Made by a program: the position numbers and the translations under genes. From JACRCT01 sp049841135 (lineage in GTDB: Bacteria > Myxococcota > Myxococcia > Myxococcales > UBA5297), in the NCBI GenBank assembly GCA_049841135.1, contig JASGHK010000006.1, positions 186,001-250,000 on the forward strand: a stretch of DNA of 64,000 bases. Reading direction: 5' to 3'. The notes under the pieces are model-generated. The model was not told the DNA's origin. It saw nothing but the letters and a program-made list of their open reading frames with translations, and searched no databases. Positions 8,706 through 17,280 of this stretch are shown here, in pieces. Position 1 is the stretch's first letter. Each line of letters begins with the position of its first letter.

Positions 8706-9866
8706 ATGCGCCGACTCGCACTCCTCCTCGTCCCGCTCCTCGCGCTCTCCGCGTGCGAGTGGGCCTGGACCTCCTACGGCCCCGAAGGCTCGACCCAGGA
8801 GTTCCCCATCCTCGAAAAGAAGGGCGCCGTCTCGCCGGTGCCGCCGACGCCGCTGCGGCTGAAGGTGATGACCTGGAACGTCAAGTACGGAGCCGGGCGC
8901 ATCGACTTCTGGTTCGACCTGTGGGGCGACCGGGTCGAGATGTCGATGGACGAGGTCGACTTCAACATGAACCGCATCTACGACCTCATCAACGAGGTGC
9001 AGCCGGACATCCTCGTCACCAACGAGATCGAGATCAATTCCAAGCGCTCGGCCTACTACGACATGGTCAAGGGCGTCCTCGACCACACCGACCTGCGCTG
9101 GGCGGCCTACGTGCCGCTGTGGCAGAACCGCTACGTGGCCAGCGAGGGCGTGGGCCGGGTCGACTGCGGCAACGCCATCTTCTCGCGCTACCCGATCGTC
9201 AAGAACGAGCGGATCGCGCAGGTCGACCGCACCGACCAGAGCGTCATCGTCGCCACCTTCTACTGGCACCGCGCCATCGGCCACGCGGTCGTCCAGGCGG
9301 GCTCGCAGTTCCTCGACGTCTACGCCGTGCACACCGAGGCGTACGACATGGACCGCACCAACGCCAAGCAGCAGAAGCAGATCCTGGAGCTGGCGCGGGC
9401 GGCGAACCGCCCGTTCCTGCTCGCCGGCGACTTCAACGCGCTGCCGCCCGGCTCGGTGAAGGTCAGCAAGTTCAACGACGAGGCGCCGGAGTCCGTCGGC
9501 ACCGACTACGAGCAGCCGCCGTACAACCCCGAGGACCTGCAGCCGTTCTACGACGAGTTCAACGAGGCCATCCCGCTCTCGCGCTACGGGACGACCGAGG
9601 AAGACCAGAGCCACTGGTACTCGCACTCGGTCATCGGCCCGGACACCGTCGGCGCGAACAGCGAGCCGGGGCACTGGACCCGGAGGCTCGACTACCTGTT
9701 CGTGCGCAAGGCCGACCGGTGGCTCGACGCCGACGTGCTCCAGACCAAGGGCCGCGGCACCGGGACGGGCACGACGGTGACCGCCTCCGGCCAGGGCCTG
9801 GCGGGCGATCCCCTGTACCTGAGCGATCACTGCCCGGTCGCTGGGATCTGGGAGGTGACGCCGTGA
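8706..9866 (+). CDS. Endonuclease/exonuclease/phosphatase-fold lipoprotein
   Basis: 386 residues with lipobox L-S-A-C (Cys17). The EEP fold motifs are present: M-T-W-N-V-K-Y-G near the start, T-N-E-I-E for the catalytic Glu region, L-L-A-G-D-F-N-A-L-P for the metal/phosphate site, L-D-Y-L-F-V-R and the terminal L-S-D-H-C-P-V. It could be a secreted nuclease, phosphodiesterase or sphingomyelinase-like enzyme acting outside the cell; the substrate cannot be told. The ATG at 8706 has AGAGG 5 nt upstream (the GTG at 8700 lies inside that site). It overlaps the next gene by GTGA. A TAATCT promoter-like box lies at 8639-8644. Confidence 0.88.
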   Translation: MRRLALLLVPLLALSACEWAWTSYGPEGSTQEFPILEKKGAVSPVPPTPLRLKVMTWNVKYGAGRIDFWFDLWGDRVEMSMDEVDFNMNRIYDLINEVQPDILVTNEIEINSKRSAYYDMVKGVLDHTDLRWAAYVPLWQNRYVASEGVGRVDCGNAIFSRYPIVKNERIAQVDRTDQSVIVATFYWHRAIGHAVVQAGSQFLDVYAVHTEAYDMDRTNAKQQKQILELARAANRPFLLAGDFNALPPGSVKVSKFNDEAPESVGTDYEQPPYNPEDLQPFYDEFNEAIPLSRYGTTEEDQSHWYSHSVIGPDTVGANSEPGHWTRRLDYLFVRKADRWLDADVLQTKGRGTGTGTTVTASGQGLAGDPLYLSDHCPVAGIWEVTP

Positions 9867-10739
9867 AGAGCCTCCTCCTCTCTTGCGCCGCGCTCCTCGC
9901 GTTCTACTCGAGCTCCCGCCTTCGCCGCCGAGCCCGAGGCTGCTGCTCCTGCTGCCGCCGACGCGAAGCCCGCGCTCGACGCGCCCCATTCCGAGATCCC
10001 GGCGGCGCCCGTCCGCCAGCTCGTGGCGCGCGACACGGCCGACGTGGGCCGGCCGGGCGAGTACTCCATCGGCATCTTCAACCCGCTGAAGGTGGGGGTG
10101 GCGGACGGCGTGGAGCTGCAGGTGCAGCCGCTGCTCTTCTTCGTCGCGCCCAACGTCCTCTTCCGCGTCGCGCACGGCGAGGTCGGCGGCTTCCGCTGGG
10201 CGAGCGAGTGGGGCGCGTACTGCCCGACCCCGCTGATGAAGCTCACCCAGGGCTACGCCTTCCCCACCTGGGCCAAGCAGGGCGGACAGATCGGCTGGTT
10301 CCTGGTGCCCAGCGCAGGCATCGTCGGCACCTACGGCGAGCGCACCGGGAGCACGCTCACCTTCAACGCCGACCTCACCGTCGGCATCCCGCTCACGCAC
10401 AACGACGCCACCGGGCCGGGCAGCATCGCGCCGGTCGACGACCTCCTGGCGCCGGTGACCACCGGGATGCGCTTCCGGGCGCAGGCCACGTACGACCTGG
10501 CGCTGTTGAGCTGGCTGCGGGCGCGGATGTACCTGGGCGTCTCGCTGCACGGCAAGAACCCCTCGCCCATCACCATGAACGGCGGCGGCGCGTTCGACTT
10601 CGCGGTGGGCAAGTACTCGCGCGTCACGCTGGGCTTCATGTGGTGGAACTCGGACTCCGGAGCGATCGACTACCGGACCCACCAGCACGTGCGCTCGAAC
10701 GATTTCTTCCCGACCATCGACTTCATCTGGGCCGGGTAG
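9863..10739 (+). CDS. Exported barrel-like protein, unknown (frameshifted near 9916)
   Basis: About 291 residues after removing one extra C in the CCC at 9915-9917. This restores a normal signal peptide (V-K-S-L-L-L-S-C-A-A-L-L-A ... A-F-A-A-E-P) joined to the main frame. The mature part alternates short hydrophobic strands and ends in an aromatic strand (D-F-I-W-A-G), which suggests a small outer-membrane barrel. It starts with GTG overlapping the stop of the EEP lipoprotein, so the two are probably co-translated and may act together at the cell surface. I do not recognise a named family. Confidence 0.7.
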
Positions 10740-10832
10740 CGGCGGGGCGGCGCCGTGTCAGCGCACCGCAAGGTGAGGCAAGTCCACCGGGGCGAGGCAA
10801 GCGAACGCGCCGGTGGGCGTAGGTAGGAACGG

Positions 10833-11774
10833 ATGAACGCCATCGAGGCCAGCGCGCTGACCAAGGTCTACCGCGGGCTCTTCCGCCGCCGCGGAGGCCA
10901 GCAGGCGCTGCGCGGCGTCGACCTCGTCTTGCCCGCCGGCACCGCCTTCGGCCTCATCGGGCCCAACGGCGCCGGCAAGACGACCTTCATCAAGACCTTC
11001 CTGGGTATCGTCCGGCAGACCTCGGGGACCGTCACGGTGCTCGGCGGCGATCCCGAAGATCCGAAGGTCCGCGCTCGCATCGGCTACCTGCCGGAGCGGC
11101 TCCACCTGCCGCATGCCTGGACCCCGGTGCAGTTCCTCTCGAGCGTGGCGAGGCTCAAGCAGCTGCGCGCCGCGCGTCCGCAGATCGACGCGCTGCTGGT
11201 CCGCGTGGGCCTGGCGCCGGACGCCCAGCGCAAGATCGGCGGGTTCTCCAAGGGCATGCGCCAGCGGCTGGGGCTGGCGGCGGCGCTGCTGGGAACGCCG
11301 GACCTGCTGGTGCTCGACGAGCCGACGGACGGCATCGACCCGCTGGGCCGGATGGAGGTCCGCAAGCTGCTCGCCGAGGAGCGGCAGCGCGGCGCGACCC
11401 TCTTCCTCAACTCGCACCTGCTCTCCGAGACCGAGCGCATCTGCGACCGCGTGGGCATCCTCCACGAAGGCCGGGTCGTGCGCGAAGGCACGCTGGACGA
11501 GCTGACCCGGTCGGAGACGCGGTGGCGGCTGCGGCTCGCCGGGACGGCGGACGCGGCGGCGCTCAAGGCCGCGGGGCTCATCGAGGTCGCCGGCCCCGAG
11601 CTGTGGCGCTGCGAGGCGCCGGACGCGGCGGCGCTCAACCACATCCTCGACCAGTGCCGCGCGTCGGGAGCGCTGATCGTCGAGCTGCAGCGCGAGGAGA
11701 AGGAGCTCGAGGACGTGCTGGCGGAGGTGGTCAAGGCCGGTCAGTCCTCAGCACCGGGGAAGGCGGCCGCATGA
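10833..11774 (+). CDS. ABC transporter ATP-binding protein
   Basis: 313 residues. Walker A G-P-N-G-A-G-K-T at about 43-51, signature F-S-K-G-M-R-Q at 138-144 (the variant usual in drug/antibiotic-type exporters), Walker B L-L-V-L-D-E-P at 158-164 and switch His in N-S-H-L-L at about 195. The C-terminal 80 residues form the extra domain common in CcmA/NatA-like ATPases. The next gene is its membrane partner, overlapping by ATGA. Probably energises an exporter or membrane-remodelling transporter of the ABC-2 type; substrate unknown. Confidence 0.93.
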   Translation: MNAIEASALTKVYRGLFRRRGGQQALRGVDLVLPAGTAFGLIGPNGAGKTTFIKTFLGIVRQTSGTVTVLGGDPEDPKVRARIGYLPERLHLPHAWTPVQFLSSVARLKQLRAARPQIDALLVRVGLAPDAQRKIGGFSKGMRQRLGLAAALLGTPDLLVLDEPTDGIDPLGRMEVRKLLAEERQRGATLFLNSHLLSETERICDRVGILHEGRVVREGTLDELTRSETRWRLRLAGTADAAALKAAGLIEVAGPELWRCEAPDAAALNHILDQCRASGALIVELQREEKELEDVLAEVVKAGQSSAPGKAAA

Positions 11775-12607
11775 GGACCGTGCTCTCCGTCGCGCGCGAC
11801 ATCCTCTCCGAGGCCGCGTCGCGCAAGTGGTTCCTGGCGCTGGGCATCGGCATCACGCTCGTCCTGGCGGTGATGGGCCTGTCGCTGCGGATGGAGGTGG
11901 TGGACGGAGCGCTGGCGGCGACGCGGCTCTTCGGCCACCTGCTGGGAGGAGACATCCAGTCCGCCGACGTGGCGCTGCGTCCGGTGTTCCAGATCGCGAG
12001 CTACCTCATCTATTACGGCGGCCTGGCGTTCGGCATCCTCGCCTGCGCCGACTTCGGGCCGAGCCTGTTCTCGCCCGGGCGGATCGAGCACCTGCTCGCG
12101 CTGCCGGTCCGGCGCTGGCAGCTCCTGGTGGGCACCTACCTCGGCGTCTTCGTCCTCTCGCTCGTCGGCGCGAGCTACGGCGCGGGCGGCCTGACGCTGA
12201 TCCTGGCCATCAAGACCGGCGTCTGGACCGTGCGGCCGCTGTTGGCGGCGGCGCTGGGCAGCGTCTGCTTCGCGGCGCTCTACGCCCCGATGCTCTCCGC
12301 GGCGCTGTTCGTGCGCAGCGCGGCGTTCTCCGGCTTCGTCGGCGGCCTGTTCTTCGTCGCGGGGATCGTCGCCAGCTACCGCGCGCAGATCTCGCCGCTG
12401 TTCGAGGCGGGGGTCGCCAAGGCGGCCTTCCGCGCCGTCACCGCGCTCCTGCCGCGCGTCTCGGCGCTGGCGGACGCGGCCGGGAACATCGCCGGGTCCA
12501 ATGCGGTGGACGGCGCCGCGCTGGGGCAGCTCCTGGTGGGCATGCTGGTGTTCGGGCTGGGCGCGCTCGCCGTGGGCGTCTGGCGTTTCGAGCAGAGGGA
12601 CTTCTGA
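11771..12607 (+). CDS. ABC transporter permease
   Basis: 278 residues with about six hydrophobic spans: one near residues 20-40, the others between 75 and 275, including L-I-Y-Y-G-G-L-A-F-G and the last G-M-L-V-F-G-L-G-A-L-A-V-G-V. The layout, the long first periplasmic loop and overlap with an ATPase gene fit an ABC-2 type permease. It overlaps the next gene (TGATG), making a tight three-gene operon. Confidence 0.88.
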   Translation: MRTVLSVARDILSEAASRKWFLALGIGITLVLAVMGLSLRMEVVDGALAATRLFGHLLGGDIQSADVALRPVFQIASYLIYYGGLAFGILACADFGPSLFSPGRIEHLLALPVRRWQLLVGTYLGVFVLSLVGASYGAGGLTLILAIKTGVWTVRPLLAAALGSVCFAALYAPMLSAALFVRSAAFSGFVGGLFFVAGIVASYRAQISPLFEAGVAKAAFRAVTALLPRVSALADAAGNIAGSNAVDGAALGQLLVGMLVFGLGALAVGVWRFEQRDF

Positions 12608-13708
12608 TGAAGACGCGTCGCCCCTGGGTCTGGCCGCTGGCCGCCGTCGTGCTCTTCGCCCTCGCCGCGTGGTTGATGACGCGCGGCGAGCCCGACGAGA
12701 AGCCGGAGCCCGGGCCGAAGGTGGCCATCCCCAAGCGGCTCAACGAGAAGGAGTTCCAGCGCATGGAGGGGCGGCGGACCCTGCCGGAGCTGCCCGCGGT
12801 GGCGCCGACTGCCGACCAGCCGCCGCCGCCGCCCCGGCCGCGCGATCCCGTGCTGGCCGCGCTGCCGTCCAAGCCCGGCGAGACGACGGTGGTGGTCGAG
12901 GTGAACGCGCTGTCGAACTCGCCCATCGGAGATCTGCTGCTCGCCTGCGCCCGGCGCGGCCGGCGCGACCCCGTCGAGGAGATCCGCAAGGACACCGGCG
13001 TCGACCCGCTCAAGGACCTGGACCGGGTGGCGGTCTCGGGCAAGACGATGGTGCTCTCCGGCCAGTTCGGCTCCGCCAAGTGGGAATCGCTCACCGAGAA
13101 CGCGGAGAGCAGCAGCTACGGCGAGAAGGGGACGATCTACCGCCACAAGTCGCCCGCCACCGAGGGGCAGGAGATGGTCGTGGCCCGCTGGGGCGACCAG
13201 ATGATGCTTCTGGGCGCGAGCGAGGGCGAGCTGAAGACCGCCATCGACCGGATTCGAGGGGCGCGCCCCGGTGGAGGCGTCGGCCATCGACGAAACGCAG
13301 ACCTACGGCGAGGTCTACGGCGTGCTCGGGATGGACCTCATCAGCGAGCTCGTCGGCAAGGACCAGCCGCAGCTGGCGCAGAAGATCCAAGAGGCGGCGA
13401 AGAACGTGCAGCTGCACGTGAGCGCCATGGGCGACGTCGGCCTGACCGCGCAGGTGGAGGGCAGCAACGACGAGAAGGTCACCGACCTCGCCAAGTCGCT
13501 CGGCGCGGCGCTCAGCCTCGCCCGGCTCAAGGCGCAGGCGGACGGAGACCCGAAGCTCGCCGAGCTCTTGGACTACGCGCGGGTGTCGCCGGGCGGCTCG
13601 AGCTTCGCGCTGGAGCTGGCTCTTCCCATGGCGTTTTTGGAGAAGCACCTGGCCTTCTGCCGGCAGCCGTATGTGCCGCCGGCAGAAGAGCCGGACGCGG
13701 GGCAGTAG
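12607..13708 (+). CDS. Membrane-anchored unknown protein of the ABC operon (frameshifted near 13262)
   Basis: About 366 residues after removing one extra G in the run near 13258-13262. There is one N-terminal TM helix (residues 9-26), then a charged and Pro-rich linker (P-P-P-P-P-R-P-R). The soluble domain extends into the second frame through A-P-V-E-A-S-A-I-D-E-T-Q-T-Y-G-E-V. No motif is recognised. Its start overlaps the permease stop, so it is probably a periplasmic accessory of the transporter; this is inferred from position only. Confidence 0.65.
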
Positions 13709-13771
13709 GACGGGTTCCGGGCTGTCGGACTCCGGGCCTCGGGAACTCTCCCGGCGGCTTGACCCGAAGCC

Positions 13772-14173
13772 CTACTTGTGGAAGCCGGTGCAGCGCGCGA
13801 GGTCGTCGTTGTCGAGCGACCAGACCGCGGCCTCGAGGCACAGGTCGATGTCCTCGACGATGCACTCGTCGCCCTGCTCGTCGATCATCTTCAGGTCGTA
13901 GGCCTCGCACTCCAGGCCGGCGAGCGTCGCCTTCTCGTGCGGGAAGAGCACATCGGTGCCCAGCTGGTCCGGGCCCCAGGCGAGGGCGTTTGCGGGCGTG
14001 AAGTAGAGGTGGTGGACGGCGTAGTCGGAGTGGTTCTCGACGGTGACCGACGAGTGCCACCACGACGGGGGCGCCTTCTCGGCATGCGTGGTGCTGCCAG
14101 TGGTGGCGCCGCTGGTGGCGCAGGCGGAGGCGAGCAGGGCGGCGGCGAACACGAAAGCGAGCTGCTTCATCAT
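13772..14173 (-). CDS. Small lipoprotein with W-G-P-D-Q-L motif
   Basis: 133 residues with lipobox A-S-A-C (Cys18) and a Ser/Thr-rich linker. The mature domain has V-T-V-E-N-H-S-D-Y-A-V-H-H-L-Y and W-G-P-D-Q-L-G, a combination seen in uncharacterised myxobacterial lipoproteins. Cysteines late in the chain may form disulfides. GGAG lies 8 nt upstream of the first of two adjacent ATGs. Function unknown. Confidence 0.75.
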   Translation of the reverse strand: MMKQLAFVFAAALLASACATSGATTGSTTHAEKAPPSWWHSSVTVENHSDYAVHHLYFTPANALAWGPDQLGTDVLFPHEKATLAGLECEAYDLKMIDEQGDECIVEDIDLCLEAAVWSLDNDDLARCTGFHK

Positions 14174-14315
14174 CTGGTTGTCTCCTTCAACGGGGTTGCC
14201 CGTTGGACACGACCAGCCGGAATCTGTCGCACCTCCAGTCCGGCAGGGCAGCAGCTTTGGAAGCGGGAGCCCAGTGTGGTGGCCACAGGCCTCCGGGCCT
14301 GAAGGCGGCCAGGGC

Positions 14316-15128
14316 TCAGGCCAAGAACCGGCTAAGCGATACCTCGAGGTGGCTGTCGGCGACGTTCATTAGGCTGCGCAGCTCGGAGGGAGTCAGGCGC
14401 AGCTTCTCCTGCAGCCGGCGGCGGGTCTCGTCGTGCAGCTGCTCGCGGGCCTTGGCGATCCAGCGGGCCACGGTCGCGCGGTGCACGCGGTACATGCCGC
14501 CGATCTCCTCGATGTTCAGCCCGTCGAGGAAGTTGAGCCGCAGCAGGGTCCGGTCGCGCTCGGAGAGGGTGCCGAGCGCGCCTTGGAACGCCTCGACGAA
14601 CTCGCGGCGGTAGCTCTCCTTGATGTAGGCGAGCTCGGCGTCGTCCCCTCGGGCCGGGAGCTGCGCGAGCGCCTCGTCATCGGAGTCGGCGGAGGCGCCG
14701 CGCTTGAGGTTCAGGGCTACGCGCGTCGCGGCCGCCGTCACGTAGTGCGCGAGCGGCCCGCGGCCGGAGTAGTCGAGGATGCGCGCCCGCTCGCCTCCCG
14801 CGCCTCCGACGAGGAGCTTTTGCCGCAAGAGTTGCTGGGCCTCCTCGACGAGCGCGGCCGAACCGCACAGCCTGCTGAGCGCCGGGATGGCGGCGGCCAG
14901 GACCTGGTCCTCGAAGACCTTCAGCGCTTGCCGATCGCCCCGTGCGCAGGCACAGGCCAGGTAGAGGTCTGCCCATTCCAGCGCGGCGAGGCCGGGCTCG
15001 AGCCTGCCTGCCAGATGGCTCGCGTACTCGCCCTCGGGGACCTCGATGCCTGGCCAGGCCTCGTGCGCTCGCGTGAGCGCCTCACGAAGGAGGGCTTCCG
15101 GGATGCTGGGGGCAGCGGGCGCGCTCAT
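14316..15128 (-). CDS. RNA polymerase sigma-70 family factor (ECF-like, myxobacterial type)
   Basis: 270 residues. Region 4 is clear at about 188-232 (L-S-E-R-D-R-T-L-L-R-L-N-F-L-D-G-L-N-I-E-E-I, then H-R-A-T-V-A-R-W-I-A-K-A-R), the HTH that reads the -35. The longer N-terminal part carries a diverged region 2 and is characteristic of sigma factors encoded just downstream of Ser/Thr kinase genes. Only 19 nt upstream of its ATG lies TGA in a string identical to the 3' end of a kinase gene, showing it once followed a kinase in an operon. That kinase is now split off by a transposon insertion (15148-16133). A TACCAT box 8 nt before the ATG may let it be transcribed on its own. Confidence 0.88.
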   Translation of the reverse strand: MSAPAAPSIPEALLREALTRAHEAWPGIEVPEGEYASHLAGRLEPGLAALEWADLYLACACARGDRQALKVFEDQVLAAAIPALSRLCGSAALVEEAQQLLRQKLLVGGAGGERARILDYSGRGPLAHYVTAAATRVALNLKRGASADSDDEALAQLPARGDDAELAYIKESYRREFVEAFQGALGTLSERDRTLLRLNFLDGLNIEEIGGMYRVHRATVARWIAKAREQLHDETRRRLQEKLRLTPSELRSLMNVADSHLEVSLSRFLA

Positions 15129-15136
15129 CGCTCCAG

Positions 15137-15142
15137 ATGGTA
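15137..15142 (-). promoter_or_regulatory. TANNNT box (TACCAT) 8 nt before the sigma-factor start
   Basis: A TACCAT hexamer 8 nt from the ATG could be a -10 element giving a leaderless or nearly leaderless mRNA. GGAG also lies in the gap, so ordinary initiation within the old operon is equally possible. Confidence 0.45.
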
Positions 15143-15198
15143 GCCGGTCAGCGCGGCTGTGCCGAGGTTGCAGGGAGCTGGCTGTCCCGCCGGCCCGC

Positions 15199-15350
15199 TC
15201 AATCAGTGCTGCCTTGTCTCCATCTGATGGAGGAGGGCCCTGTGGTTGTGGTTGCGGGCGTCCCGCCCGCCTTCAATCAGTGCTGCCATGTCTCCACTTG
15301 ATGGAGGCGGAGGGCCCTGTGGTGTGGTTGCGGGCGTCCCGCCCGCCCTC
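15199..15350 (+). repeat. Left REP pair: two tandem units of about 75 bp
   Basis: Each unit starts TCAATCAGTGCTGCC, continues through GTCTCCA..TGATGGAGG and GGGCCCTGTGG and ends with the palindrome GCGGGCGTCCCGCCCGC (15254-15270 and 15330-15346). The palindrome matches the right-hand array. Confidence 0.85.
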
Positions 15351-15451
15351 AAGCTGTCCTGCCTCGGCCCGAGACTCATGGGCGTGGCACATCGCGTGCT
15401 GCGCTGCCCCGAAGGGAAGCAGCACCTGCTCGCGAGGAAGGGGGGAACCGC

Positions 15452-15910
15452 GTGAAACCACAGAGCATCTACCGGAGGATGTTACCGCACTGGCGGCTCG
15501 AGCTCGCATTCTACTTCGTCACATGGCGTCTCGATTCGGCCCAACCAGCACTGCAGCCGCCCGAGCGCACCATCGTTCGCGACGCACTGCTATTCGCGGA
15601 GGGCAAAGCATTCGATCTCTGGGCCTACGTTGTCATGGACGACCACGTGCACGCTCTGTTGCAGGCGAAGATTTCCCTGGAGCGAGTGATCCACTCATGG
15701 AAGTCGTACACAGCTCATCGGCTGCTTGCACTGTCCGCCCCTCCGCGGAGAAGCCCTCTGTGGCAGCCGGAGTACTTCGACCACATCGTCCGAGATGATT
15801 CGGAGCTGCAGCGGACGATTCGATACATCGTGTCCAACCCGCAGCGGCGGTGGCCAGGGACTGAGAACTACGAGTGGGTGGGCGAGAGAAGGCTCAGCGG
15901 GATTCGGTAG
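15452..15910 (+). CDS. REP-associated tyrosine transposase (RAYT, Y1_Tnp)
   Basis: 152 residues. The single-stranded DNA transposase core is intact: the HUH metal motif in V-M-D-D-H-V-H-A-L-L (His65, His67) and the catalytic tyrosine in R-T-I-R-Y-I-V-S-N-P (Tyr125). The W-R-L-D and W-Q-P-E-Y-F-D-H motifs are typical of RAYTs rather than IS200. The family nicks and mobilises REP hairpins; arrays of such hairpins flank the gene on both sides in opposite orientation. Start is GTG with a G-rich ribosome site. It appears functional. Confidence 0.92.
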   Translation: MKPQSIYRRMLPHWRLELAFYFVTWRLDSAQPALQPPERTIVRDALLFAEGKAFDLWAYVVMDDHVHALLQAKISLERVIHSWKSYTAHRLLALSAPPRRSPLWQPEYFDHIVRDDSELQRTIRYIVSNPQRRWPGTENYEWVGERRLSGIR

Positions 15911-15913
15911 CGA

Positions 15914-16078
15914 GCGGGCGGGACGCCCGCACCCACAAGGCAGGCATCCCGAAGAAAGAGGTGTAGGGCAGGGAGGACGAAGCGGGCGGGACGCCCGCAC
16001 CCACAAGGCAGGCATCCCGAAGTAAGAGGTGTAGGGCAGGGAGGGGAGGAAGCGGGCGGGACGCCCACACCCACAAGA
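15914..16078. repeat. Right REP array: three tandem units of about 70 bp
   Basis: Units begin at 15914, 15982 and 16052 with the palindrome GCGGGCGGGACGCCCGC (the third has one mismatch), followed by ACCCACAAGGCAGGCATCC and a G/A-rich tail GTGTAGGGCAGGGAGG. The third is truncated. The orientation is inverted relative to the left pair. Too short and too uniform between palindromes to be a CRISPR array. Confidence 0.88.
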
Positions 16079-16099
16079 ATTTTCTGCTCGGCCGCCGCC

Positions 16100-16207
16100 T
16101 CAGCGCGGCTGTGCCGAGGTTGCAGGGAGCTGGGCGAGCCAGGCCGTGGCCTCGAGGCGGAGGCGGTCGTGGACCGGGTTGGGCGGAGCGCCCTCGATCT
16201 CGCGGAG
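16100..16207 (-). pseudogene. 3' remnant of a second kinase gene (kinase A)
   Basis: Read on the minus strand this gives L-R-E-I-E-G-A-P-P-N-P-V-H-D-R-L-R-L-E-A ... Q-L-P-A-T-S-A-Q-P-R-stop, clearly homologous to the C-terminus of the kinase at 18788-21777 (L-R-E-L-E-G-A-P-P-S-P-A-R-D-T-L-R-L-D-A). The homology ends near 16207, where unrelated sequence begins. It shows that sigma factor A had its own kinase, of which only about 36 codons survive. Confidence 0.85.
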
Positions 16208-16226
16208 ACCCCCGTGGTCGGTGAGC

Positions 16227-16455
16227 TCAGGGCGCGTTGCTCGAACACTGCCGGACGGGGTCGCGGGACCCCACCTGCACCTGCAGGTCGTAGTCGCGAT
16301 GCCGGCTGACGAGGTACAGCCGGCCGTCGGCCGTGTACCCGCCTGCGGGATACGCCATCCCGGACCCGAGCGTCACGTTCGTCGGCGACGTGAAGGTGCG
16401 ACCTCCGTCGTCCGAGATGCGGATGCTCGTCGACCAGCGCCCCAGCGGCTCTCCC
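16227..16455 (-). pseudogene. 3' fragment of a BNR/sialidase-like repeat protein
   Basis: The C-terminal part of a minus-strand ORF reads R-I-S-D-D-G-G-R-T-F-T-S-P-T-N-V and Y-T-A-D-G-R-L-Y-L-V-S-R. S-x-D-G-G-x-T-F is the BNR (Asp-box) motif of sialidase-type propellers. No start or upstream blades are present; the sequence turns incoherent at about 16455. It abuts the kinase-A remnant, so it was probably brought in by rearrangement. Confidence 0.55.
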
Positions 16456-16506
16456 CGCCCTGAGCGGTACCCGGCGGAGCGAGTCAGTGGGTGCTGAGGT
16501 GGGGCG

Positions 16507-16809
16507 CTACACGTCCTCGATTCCAGCGAAGGCGACACCGCATTTCGAGCAGAACCTACTCGTGAGCAGATTCGGCTGGTAAGCGCGACACCGAGGGCAG
16601 CGAGCGAAGAGGAATAGGGCAATGCCGGCCACGACCAGATAGCCCATGAACACGTGATAGGCCCAGGGCGGCAACTGGAGCTCGAAGTAGCTGGCGGCGA
16701 AAAGAACGAACATTCCGAGAACCCAACTGCTGATGATCAGCGTCGCGGCCGCCTTTCTCTTGCGGAATTTCAGAACCTCGTCTTCGTTCATTCCGGATAC
16801 CGAAGCCAC
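16507..16809 (-). CDS. Two-TM membrane protein with C-terminal zinc ribbon
   Basis: 100 residues if started at the GTG at 16809, which has a perfect AGGAGG 5 nt upstream; an internal ATG at 16791 (M-N-E-D-E-V) has no such site. A charged N-terminus, two TM helices (about residues 20-40 and 47-65) and then C-P-R-C ... C-S-K-C, a zinc-ribbon like pair. Function unknown; membrane-tethered zinc ribbons of this size are often regulatory or assembly factors. Confidence 0.72.
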   Translation of the reverse strand: MASVSGMNEDEVLKFRKRKAAATLIISSWVLGMFVLFAASYFELQLPPWAYHVFMGYLVVAGIALFLFARCPRCRAYQPNLLTSRFCSKCGVAFAGIEDV

Positions 16810-17280
16810 GTGCCCCTCCTGTCTAGAAGCTGCGCTCTCGGAATTGAGTCTACTCCGACGATGCGGTGGTCTCGTTCGCGGTGCCGGGTGCGCTCGAGAG
16901 AGACCTGCATCGGCAACACGATGGCTCAACCCGCACAGCAGCCCACCGCTCACATCGCCCCGAGCCTGAACCCCGAGACCGAACGGCGACCGCGGACGGG
17001 GAGGGTCTGCGCTCGTCTGGCGGCTGCAACGGGTGGGCCCTTGCCGCTGCGCCCCGAGGGAGGTTCCAGCTGACGCCTTGTCTCTCTACGAGCCCTTCGG
17101 GAACCGCCTTTCACTCTCCTACGCGCACGCGCTTTGACTTTCCTACCCGCGGATCTCCAGGCCTCCCTCGAGCGCCAAGCCTGGGGCGCCCTGCGCGTAA
17201 TCGTGCAGCCGAATTCGAGTACGGCTCGCCTGGCTGGCCGACCGCGAGCCGGTTTCAGGCCTTGATTCGTCCCAGGCGCC
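16810..17280. other. Intergenic region without a supported gene
   Basis: 471 bp between two minus-strand genes. Several short ORFs exist in all frames but none has coding character, a domain or a ribosome site. Nothing repetitive was noticed. Confidence 0.5.

Larger units (their letters stand above)
15148..16133. mobile_element. REP/RAYT insertion flanked by a 34-bp direct repeat of the kinase 3' end
   Basis: The exact 34-bp string at 15148-15181 recurs at 16100-16133. It is the last part of a kinase gene up to its TGA. Between the copies lie two left-hand REP units (15199-15350), a RAYT transposase gene (15452-15910) and three right-hand units in the opposite orientation (15914-16078). The insertion separates the kinase-A tail from sigma factor A. 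The 34-bp duplication is longer than usual target duplications and REP/RAYT elements are not known for making them, so the mechanism is open. Confidence 0.75.

Noticed and set aside
15121..15130. CGCTCATCGC at several breakpoints (15121, 18760, 21855, 52895) as a recombination site
   Set aside because: The same 10-mer occurs in ordinary coding DNA (for example near 3970 and 42847), so it is probably common in this genome.
15914..16078. CRISPR-like array
   Set aside because: Only three units, intervals between palindromes are themselves repeated rather than unique spacers, and the units flank a RAYT gene, so they are REP elements.
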